Positions 1-6,130 of a stretch of DNA of 6,371 nucleotides are shown here, in pieces (position 1 is the stretch's first letter; the number at the start of each line of letters is the position of its first letter). Below the pieces are notes generated by a model. That model worked only from the letters and a program-made list of their open reading frames with translations. It had not been told where the DNA came from and did not search any database. The position numbers and the translations under genes are program-made. Source of the DNA: Actinomycetes bacterium (GTDB lineage: Bacteria; Actinomycetota; Acidimicrobiia; Acidimicrobiales; Acidimicrobiaceae); contig JAKBSX010000183.1 in the NCBI GenBank assembly GCA_021844725.1, positions 1-6,371 on the forward strand. Direction: 5' to 3'.

Positions 1-15
1 TGGCCGCTAATATAA

Positions 16-117
16 GTATCTGAGATAGTTTCGTTTTCTCCTCCAGGTTTTTATCTGCATTCAAGCTCCGTCCCGTTTGTCCTTGGTGCATTTACAGAAT
101 CGTCTGACCATAGAGCT
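16..117 (+). other. In-frame upstream part of mfd lacking a recognisable start codon
   Basis: These 34 codons are in the mfd frame and read as plausible Mfd sequence: SVPFVLGAFTES before AVLAVVPTRR matches the region before the first strand of domain 1 in other Mfd proteins. The stretch contains no ATG, GTG or TTG in frame, only rare candidates (ATA at 25, CTG at 55), and is closed upstream by TAA at 13-15. All three forward frames have a stop within bases 8-23. Either a frameshift or nonsense change (real or a sequencing error) separates this stretch from its start, or a non-standard start is used. The window begins too close to decide. Confidence 0.6.
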
Positions 118-3100
118 GTGCTGGCAGTGGTACCCACTCGGCGACAGGCGCAAGAGATCTATGAAGAACTGGGAGAAATCATCGGCTTTGAACAAGTTCG
201 ACTGTTGCCCGCATGGGAGACCCTGCCGCTCGAGAGGGTGTCGCCTTCAATCGAGACAATGGGTAGGCGTCTCAAGGTGATCAACGAGCTAACTAATCTT
301 GGTTCTGGTCAAAAACTTGTAGTAGTCACACCTCTAAGGGCATTGGTACAGATAGTTGGCGGTGCTGCTGTAACAGCTGGCTCGGTGGAGCTTCGTAAAG
401 GTGCCGAGTTTGACGTTGAAGAACTATTGGATTGGCTTTCATTCACTGGCTATAGGCGTGAATACCAAGTAGAGCATCGGGGAGAGTTTTCCGTCAGGGG
501 GTCAATAATTGATATTTTCCCTTCTGATGCCGATCTCCCCATAAGGGCGGATTTTTTCGGCGATGAAGTGGAAAGGCTTGCCGAATTTGATCCTTTTGAT
601 CAGCTCTCGCAGGAAGAGATTGAGATGGTTCGAATCTACCCTGCAAGGGAGCTGATCATTACTGATAAAGTTAGCGAGAAGGCGGCAGATCTTGCTAAGG
701 AACTTGGGTATGCCTCTGAAGCCTGGGAAAAGATAGCAAATAGGGAACTTTTTGATGGGATTGAGTCCTGGCTGCCATGGGTCGATGAGGAAGCTAAAAC
801 CATTGGGAATTACCTGAGCGCTGATATGAGGATTATTCTCTTCGAGCCGTCACGACTTAGGGCACGAGCTCGAGAATTGCTCGAGGAAGAGCGTTCTATT
901 GCTGAAGTTCTGAGTTCCACATGGATGGTGCCAGATGATCACCCACCTTTCCCTGAGCTGTTTGTTGATCTGGAGTTACTGATCAAAGACGTTCCAAGTT
1001 CGCTGAGTTTGGCGTCTACGGTTGCCGATCCATCTATTGATTATCAGATACTGGCTAAAGGAATCGAACTTTCATCAAGAGATCCAGTTGCGATTACCAA
1101 GTATTTAAGTGGTTTACTCTCGGAAGGGTTCAGGATCGTCATAGCTGTGGCAAATGATGCTTTGGCCCGGAGAATGGTTGACTCCTTAGCCGAAGGCAAT
1201 CTTGATTCCACCTTTATAGAGAATCAAGCGGATCTAGATAAGGTTCTCCAAAGCTCCCGTGCTGGGATCTTCGTTGCTGTTCTTCGGATTGAGACAGGGT
1301 CGGTATTTCCAGAACTTAAGCTGGCCATTTTGGGCCAGGGAGACCTTTCAAATAGGAGACGTTCCCATCGGCCACCAAAAACTAAGAGGGCCACAAAGGC
1401 ACAGGTTTTCGATGCATTGACTGTGGGTGGTTATGTAGTGCATGACCACCATGGTGTTGGACGATTCCAAGGGATGGTAAAACGAAATATTGCCGGAGTG
1501 GAGCGAGATTACCTTCTGATCGAGTACAGAGGAAATGACAGGCTCTACATTCCTTCAGATCAGATGGATTCGATTACGCCATATTTAGGTGGTGATACCC
1601 CATCGCTGTCCAAACTTGGAGGGTCCGACTGGCAGAAGACCCGAGCAAAGGTACGCCAGGAGGTCAACAAGATTGCCCAGGAGCTGGTTGTGCTTTATCA
1701 GAAGCGGATAACCACTCAAGGATTCGCGTTTTCCCCAGATACGACATGGCAGAAGGAGATGGAGGATCTTTTCCCTTTCGATTTGACCCCAGATCAGGAG
1801 CGGGCAATCAAAGACGTCAAGTCGGATATGGAATCCGACAGGCCGATGGATCGTTTAATATGCGGTGACGTGGGTTTCGGAAAGACCGAAGTGGCAATTA
1901 GGGCGGTCTTTAAGTGCGTTCAAGATGGCAAGCAGGCGGCAGTTCTTGTCCCAACTACTCTGCTGGCTCAGCAACACTATCAGACATTTTCCGACCGTTT
2001 TTCCAGTTTTCCGGTCAGGGTTGAGATGGTTTCAAGATTTTTAACTGCTTCAGAAGTAAAGGCCGTACTGGATGATCTTGCCAGCGGGAACGTGGATGTC
2101 GTTATAGGAACGCACCGTTTGCTGGGTTCTGATGTAAGGTTTGCCGACCTCGGGCTGTTGGTTATAGATGAAGAGCAGCACTTCGGGGTCGGTCACAAGG
2201 AGGCAATTAAGTCAATCAAGGCTGGAATTGATGTTGTGACTCTTAGTGCCACTCCTATACCAAGAACGCTTGAGATGTCGCTTACCGGGATCAGGGATAT
2301 GAGTTTACTGAGCACCCCTCCGACTCAGCGTCAGCCAATTTTGACCTATGTCGGCGAATATGATGAGCGGGCGGTATCTGAAGCTTTAAGGCGCGAGCTG
2401 CTCAGGGAAGGTCAGGTATTTTTTGTCCACAACAGGATCTCGGACATTGATAACGTTGCACAGCGTCTTTCGGGGTTGGTGCCGGAAGCCAGGATCAGGA
2501 TTGCTCACGGTCAGATGGACGAAGGAACTCTGGAGCAGACAGTTATTGACTTTTGGGAAGGTCGATTTGATGTGCTTGTTTGCACAACGATAATCGAGTC
2601 AGGAATAGATATGCCAACGGTCAATACATTGGTGGTTGACAGAGCTGATCGAATGGGATTAGGACAACTCCATCAGCTACGGGGGCGAGTTGGTCGTTCA
2701 GGGACGAGGGGTTACGCTTACCTTTTCCATCCGCCTGATATCTCGCTCACTGAAGATGCCTACGAGCGGCTTAAAACTATTGGCGAAAACACTGACCTTG
2801 GATCCGGATTTCGAATTGCCATGCGGGATTTAGAGATCAGAGGTGCAGGAAATATATTGGGTGACAATCAGTCAGGCCATATTGCCGCAGTAGGCTACGA
2901 CTTATATGTCAAAATGGTCGAAGAGGCTGTCAGGGATCTTAAAGGTGAACTCGTTCCTCGACCTGCCGAAATCAAGTTGGAAATCCCTGTTGGTGCGATA
3001 ATTCCTGACAGTTATATCTCCCGGACCGATTTGCGGATGGAGGCATATAAGAGATTGTCGATTTGTGAATCCACCGAGGAAGTTGACCAGGTCGAGAAGG

Positions 3101-3414
3101 AATGGATAGACAGATTTGGTCCGGTTCCACCTGCCAGCTTGGCTCTGCTGGAGTTGGCTAAGCTTCGAGTTCGCGCTATAAAGGCAAAGGTAAACGAGAT
3201 TACCGTAGTGGGCCTTGGCAAATCCTCCCTAGTTGCACCATCGATAAGGATATCGCCGGTAGAGTTGAAAGCTTCGGCATCCATGAGACTTCGACGGCTT
3301 TACCCCACTGCTATTTACAAACATGGGGAAAAAATGTTGGTGATCCCAATTTCCAGAGGGTTGGACCCCTTGGGGGCTATAGACAAGGTCTTTTCGGACC
3401 TTATTGAGCCATAA
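118..3414 (+). CDS. mfd: Transcription-repair coupling factor Mfd (5' end unresolved)
   Basis: Cytoplasmic ATP-dependent DNA translocase that pushes stalled RNA polymerase off damaged template strands and recruits UvrA for nucleotide excision repair. Numbered from the GTG at 118 (1098 residues), it shows a UvrB-like N-terminal region with the UvrA-contact residues R127, R143 and F147, matching the spacing of E. coli R165/R181/F185. A CarD/Tudor-like RNA polymerase interaction domain starts near 432. Walker A is GDVGFGKT (583-590), motif II DEEQ (684-687), motif III SATPIPR (710-716), motif VI QLRGRVGR (853-860), and the TRG-type motif LEIRGAGN is at 905-912. A TRCF C-terminal domain follows. 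Family members are usually about 1150-1230 residues, so the start is short: GTG 118 lies inside a conserved beta-strand of domain 1, and homologous in-frame sequence continues upstream to about base 16. Motif II has His where Arg is usual (DEEQHFG). Identity is certain; the start is not. Confidence 0.97.
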   Translation: MLAVVPTRRQAQEIYEELGEIIGFEQVRLLPAWETLPLERVSPSIETMGRRLKVINELTNLGSGQKLVVVTPLRALVQIVGGAAVTAGSVELRKGAEFDVEELLDWLSFTGYRREYQVEHRGEFSVRGSIIDIFPSDADLPIRADFFGDEVERLAEFDPFDQLSQEEIEMVRIYPARELIITDKVSEKAADLAKELGYASEAWEKIANRELFDGIESWLPWVDEEAKTIGNYLSADMRIILFEPSRLRARARELLEEERSIAEVLSSTWMVPDDHPPFPELFVDLELLIKDVPSSLSLASTVADPSIDYQILAKGIELSSRDPVAITKYLSGLLSEGFRIVIAVANDALARRMVDSLAEGNLDSTFIENQADLDKVLQSSRAGIFVAVLRIETGSVFPELKLAILGQGDLSNRRRSHRPPKTKRATKAQVFDALTVGGYVVHDHHGVGRFQGMVKRNIAGVERDYLLIEYRGNDRLYIPSDQMDSITPYLGGDTPSLSKLGGSDWQKTRAKVRQEVNKIAQELVVLYQKRITTQGFAFSPDTTWQKEMEDLFPFDLTPDQERAIKDVKSDMESDRPMDRLICGDVGFGKTEVAIRAVFKCVQDGKQAAVLVPTTLLAQQHYQTFSDRFSSFPVRVEMVSRFLTASEVKAVLDDLASGNVDVVIGTHRLLGSDVRFADLGLLVIDEEQHFGVGHKEAIKSIKAGIDVVTLSATPIPRTLEMSLTGIRDMSLLSTPPTQRQPILTYVGEYDERAVSEALRRELLREGQVFFVHNRISDIDNVAQRLSGLVPEARIRIAHGQMDEGTLEQTVIDFWEGRFDVLVCTTIIESGIDMPTVNTLVVDRADRMGLGQLHQLRGRVGRSGTRGYAYLFHPPDISLTEDAYERLKTIGENTDLGSGFRIAMRDLEIRGAGNILGDNQSGHIAAVGYDLYVKMVEEAVRDLKGELVPRPAEIKLEIPVGAIIPDSYISRTDLRMEAYKRLSICESTEEVDQVEKEWIDRFGPVPPASLALLELAKLRVRAIKAKVNEITVVGLGKSSLVAPSIRISPVELKASASMRLRRLYPTAIYKHGEKMLVIPISRGLDPLGAIDKVFSDLIEP

Positions 3415-3430
3415 GATGCGATCTGTGACT

Positions 3431-3459
3431 TTAACTTATTCAATTTATTTTTCTATACT
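3431..3459 (+). promoter_or_regulatory. Candidate sigma-70-type promoter for the lipoprotein gene
   Basis: A -35-like TTAACT (3431-3436, 4 of 6 consensus bases) is separated by exactly 17 bases from a -10-like TATACT (3454-3459, 5 of 6). It lies just after the mfd stop, in an AT-rich stretch, and would start transcription near 3466, leaving an untranslated leader of about 190 bases before the TTG start at 3657. This suggests the lipoprotein, and perhaps mazG, can be transcribed independently of mfd. It rests on consensus matching by eye only. Confidence 0.45.
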
Positions 3460-3571
3460 GTATTTTTGTTGTCAGATAAAGTGAAGTGCCCTAAATTGAG
3501 TGACTTAACGTTCTCAGTCGATTATCACTAAAGCATTAAGGCTAGCCATGTCCGAGCTTCGCATTCATGCG

Positions 3572-3613
3572 AAACCGAAGAATGTAGCCTGGTTGGGCCG
3601 GTTTGTGTACATT
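3572..3613 (+). promoter_or_regulatory. Leader inverted repeats with two competing pairings
   Basis: AAACCG (3572-3577) is complementary to CGGTTT (3599-3604), and AATGTA (3581-3586) is complementary to TACATT (3608-3613). Between them GCC (3587-3589) can pair with GGC (3596-3598) around a six-base loop. Each outer arm can stack on this core, but as simple hairpins the two arms exclude one another; pairing both at once would make an H-type pseudoknot. The element sits in the leader of the lipoprotein gene, about 30 bases before its Shine-Dalgarno. It matches no riboswitch class I recognise, and 6-bp repeats at this spacing can occur by chance. Confidence 0.3.
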
Positions 3614-3634
3614 GAGGCATGGGTAATACTTGCG

Positions 3635-3653
3635 AGACCGTTCGGGAGGGTCT
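3635..3653 (+). promoter_or_regulatory. Strong Shine-Dalgarno within a small hairpin, deciding the TTG start
   Basis: GGGAGGG at 3644-3650 is the best ribosome-binding sequence in the leader and lies six bases before the TTG at 3657, which selects that start over the in-frame TTG at 3630. AGACC (3635-3639) pairs with GGTCT (3649-3653), placing GGGAG in a nine-base loop and the last two Gs in the stem. The hairpin is short, so it may modulate initiation rather than block it. The Shine-Dalgarno is clear; a regulatory role for the hairpin is speculative. Confidence 0.65.
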
Positions 3654-3656
3654 GTT

Positions 3657-4667
3657 TTGAGATTTTGGAAGAAATTAGGCATGCTTGGAGTTGGAATAGC
3701 ACTTTCGGGGTGCACTTCAACTACCGCTGCAGCCTCGGTCAATGGTACAGTTATTACTTCTAAAGCTTTGATGTCCGAGATGTCGGCGATCACCTCTAAC
3801 AAAGCATTTGTAAAGCAGCTCGAAGCTTCTCAGCAGGTTTTTGGACAAGGGGGCCATTCCTACAACATGACCTTTGTCGATGAAGTTCTGAATCGGCGCA
3901 TTTCTATGGATCTGATCTATCAAGAGGCTAAGAAGCTGCATGTTTTGTTGTCTTCTCAGGATATTGCGCTGGGAAGAATCGATGCAGAACAGACGTTTGG
4001 GGGTGCCACAGTTTTTGATCAGTTCTCTAAGTCATATCAGGCTCAATTGATCAAGGATTCAGCGACGCTTGATGCAGTGGAAGCTGGGTTGGTCCACGCA
4101 GATATATCTCTAAACGCGCTAAAGAGATATTATGATGCAAATCCTGCACAATTCGCCGATATTTGTTCTTCACAGATACTTGTGGGAACTCAAGCTGAGG
4201 CTAATGCCATCTATGCTCAGCTCAAAGCAGGCGCCAACTTCGCACAGTTAGCAAAGGCTGACTCTGGTGATCCGAACACTGCGCCTAATGGTGGTCAGGT
4301 CGGATGTGGGACCTATTCAAATTACGCAAGTACTTTGGGGGCAAAGTTTGCGCAGGTTGTCCAGTCGCTTGCTCCCGGCACTTTTTCAACACCAGTTGAC
4401 CTTGCTACAGGATGGGCAGTTATAGAAGTGACTTCGAGGACTAGTGCCCCGTTCGACCAACTTACTCCTCAAATCAGGGCTGCTATTTTGGGTAGCAAAG
4501 GTCAGAATGCTATCACTGGATTTCTTAGTTCGGCGGCAAAATCGGCAAACATTACTGTCAATTCCCGTTACGGTAAGATTGCTGTCACAAGTAGTGGCTT
4601 AGGAGTTTCGCCTATTCCGGCTCCGGCATCGTCTAAGTTGAACTTTTTCGTTCCAACGTTGAGCTGA
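3657..4667 (+). CDS. SurA/PrsA-like parvulin-domain lipoprotein
   Basis: Predicted secreted foldase or chaperone of 336 residues, anchored to the outer face of the cytoplasmic membrane. The TTG start is chosen because GGGAGGG lies six bases upstream and because it gives a clean lipoprotein signal: positive n-region (R2, K5, K6), hydrophobic core and lipobox LSGC with acylated Cys19. The region from about 25 to 160 is a helical SurA_N-like chaperone segment opening with SVNG. A parvulin-type rotamase fold spans about 168-262 (ILV strand, helix, GG turn, final GW strand). The residues usually tied to prolyl isomerase activity are altered: the HILV His is Gln173, the GGDLG Asp is Gln214, and the terminal YHII/WHII His is Ala254. 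Only Cys170 and Cys217 follow Cys19, each next to one of these positions. A Pro/Ser-rich tail ends the protein. It lies 59 bases before mazG and probably has its own promoter. Family placement is firm; isomerase activity is doubtful, so a chaperone role is more likely. Confidence 0.93.
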   Translation: MRFWKKLGMLGVGIALSGCTSTTAAASVNGTVITSKALMSEMSAITSNKAFVKQLEASQQVFGQGGHSYNMTFVDEVLNRRISMDLIYQEAKKLHVLLSSQDIALGRIDAEQTFGGATVFDQFSKSYQAQLIKDSATLDAVEAGLVHADISLNALKRYYDANPAQFADICSSQILVGTQAEANAIYAQLKAGANFAQLAKADSGDPNTAPNGGQVGCGTYSNYASTLGAKFAQVVQSLAPGTFSTPVDLATGWAVIEVTSRTSAPFDQLTPQIRAAILGSKGQNAITGFLSSAAKSANITVNSRYGKIAVTSSGLGVSPIPAPASSKLNFFVPTLS

Positions 4668-4726
4668 TTGCCAAACCTGGTTCCGGAGTTTTGGATCGGT
4701 TTCAACCCTAACGGCTAGGTGTTTAT

Positions 4727-6130
4727 ATGGGTAGATTGATAGTGGCTGGTCTTGGGCCTGGGGAGATTGCGATTTTCGATCCTCGGCTGTGGGATGTGCT
4801 CGGCGGCATTGAAACCGTAGTGTTCAGAACAGAAATTCATCCCGGAATTTCAAGTGCAAAGAAGCAGTTGCTGGCTTTCAATCCCGCAATGTCGTTTTCA
4901 AGTCTTGATGATCTGTATCAACAGGCAGATTCTTTTGACGCCCTGTATCAAAACATGGCTGAAGTCCTGGAGGAAATTTCATCATCAAGTCCTCGTGACA
5001 TTTTGTATCTGGTTCCTGGCTCTCCCTGGGTTGCTGAGCGTAGCGTTGAACTGCTGCGCAAAAGGGGTATCGCCAAATTGGAAGTTCTCTCAGGTGTGTC
5101 ATTTCTGGAGCTGGTTTGGGAAAAATTGGGTATCGATCCACTGTCTAAAGGAATTACAGTAATCGATGCCGGCGATTTTGCTAGAACGTCAAAACTGAAC
5201 GCGGGACCCTATCTAATTACCCAAGTATGGTCAAAGCCTATTCTGTCTGAGATAAAACTTTCGCTACCTGAGTCCGGCAATACAAAAGCTGTAGTTCTTA
5301 AGGATCTTGGGACTGCCACCGAAGAGGTAAAGGAAATTTGGTGGGACGGATTGGACAGATTGGTCGAGCCTGACCATTTGACATCCATCTATGTAGAAGA
5401 TGTTCCGGTTTCACCTGGGTTGGAATTAATTGAGCTTTACGAGATAATCGCTCGACTCAGGTTGGAATGTCCCTGGGATAGGGAACAGACCCACAGTTCA
5501 CTAGTGAGGCATCTCCTTGAAGAGAGCTACGAGGTCATCGATGCAATTGAGAAATTGGATCAGCTTGAATCAACCCAGGATCTTCAAACTTTGTTTGATG
5601 ACTTGAAAGGCGAGCTGGGGGATCTCTTGGTCCAGGTCTATTTTCATTCAAATCTGGCCTACGAGGAAGGTCATTTCGACCTGGGAGAGGTTGCAAAAAG
5701 TGCTTCTGAGAAGCTGATCAGAAGGCACCCGCATGTGTTTGGCAGTCTTGAGGTTGACAGTTCTGAGCAAGTAGTTGCTAACTGGGAAATGATAAAGAAA
5801 TCCGAGGGTGGTCGCAAAAGCATCATGGATGGTGTGCCAACATCCATGCCTTCACTTTTGCTTGCTGGGAAGGTGCTTCGTAAGGGAACTGCAGTTGGAT
5901 TTGAGATTCCTGGCGCTAATGCTGCCAAGGGCAAGCTAACCCAAATATGGCAAATGTTGGGTAGTGATGTCCAAATGTCCCAAGATCAGTCTGAAAAGTT
6001 ATTTGCTGAGTGTCTATGGTGGCTGGTGGTGCTGGGAAAGGTAAAGGGGATCGATCTGGAAGATGGTTTGCGAAGTCAATGCATATCATATATGGACAAG
6101 ATTCGAAATGCAGAAACTAATCCAGTCTAG
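4727..6130 (+). CDS. mazG: Tetrapyrrole methylase-like / MazG nucleotide pyrophosphohydrolase fusion (YabN type)
   Basis: Cytoplasmic 467-residue two-part protein. Residues 1 to about 225 form a SAM-dependent tetrapyrrole methylase-like domain with GLGPG (8-12), VPGSP (96-100) and a GVSFLE segment near 123-128, closely resembling B. subtilis YabN; its substrate is unknown and it may no longer methylate. From about 236 a MazG domain follows: CPWD (248-251) with QT (254-255), EExxE at 265-269, ExxD at 296-299 and the RRHPHVF signature at 332-338. These acidic residues bind Mg2+ in MazG enzymes that cleave (d)NTPs to monophosphate and pyrophosphate. The C-terminal part (about 375-460) looks like a second MazG repeat that has lost its metal ligands. 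The ATG has an AGGTG-like site at 4717-4721. The gene follows the lipoprotein by 59 bases with no evident terminator between, so co-transcription is plausible. Proximity of mfd and mazG is known in actinobacteria. Identity is firm; the preferred nucleotide is not inferable. Confidence 0.96.
   Translation: MGRLIVAGLGPGEIAIFDPRLWDVLGGIETVVFRTEIHPGISSAKKQLLAFNPAMSFSSLDDLYQQADSFDALYQNMAEVLEEISSSSPRDILYLVPGSPWVAERSVELLRKRGIAKLEVLSGVSFLELVWEKLGIDPLSKGITVIDAGDFARTSKLNAGPYLITQVWSKPILSEIKLSLPESGNTKAVVLKDLGTATEEVKEIWWDGLDRLVEPDHLTSIYVEDVPVSPGLELIELYEIIARLRLECPWDREQTHSSLVRHLLEESYEVIDAIEKLDQLESTQDLQTLFDDLKGELGDLLVQVYFHSNLAYEEGHFDLGEVAKSASEKLIRRHPHVFGSLEVDSSEQVVANWEMIKKSEGGRKSIMDGVPTSMPSLLLAGKVLRKGTAVGFEIPGANAAKGKLTQIWQMLGSDVQMSQDQSEKLFAECLWWLVVLGKVKGIDLEDGLRSQCISYMDKIRNAETNPV

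Noticed and set aside
77..280. Forward ORF in another frame over the start of mfd
   Set aside because: It is a shadow of the mfd frame; its translation has no family resemblance, while the mfd frame matches Mfd throughout.
3385..3402. Perfect 6-bp hairpin AAGGTC/GACCTT at the very end of mfd
   Set aside because: It lies within the coding sequence and is not followed by a T run, so it is not a convincing terminator; the sequence is explained by codons.
3593..3629. Second promoter-like pair (TTGTGT and TAATAC) close to the lipoprotein start
   Set aside because: Spacing is only 15 bases and the -35 match is poor; it would also start transcription at or inside the Shine-Dalgarno region.
3548..3763. 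ATG ORF of 71 codons in the leader, with AAGG six bases upstream, overlapping the lipoprotein start
   Set aside because: It is in another frame from the lipoprotein, ends inside it, and its product resembles nothing known. A leader peptide cannot be excluded but nothing beyond the weak Shine-Dalgarno supports it.
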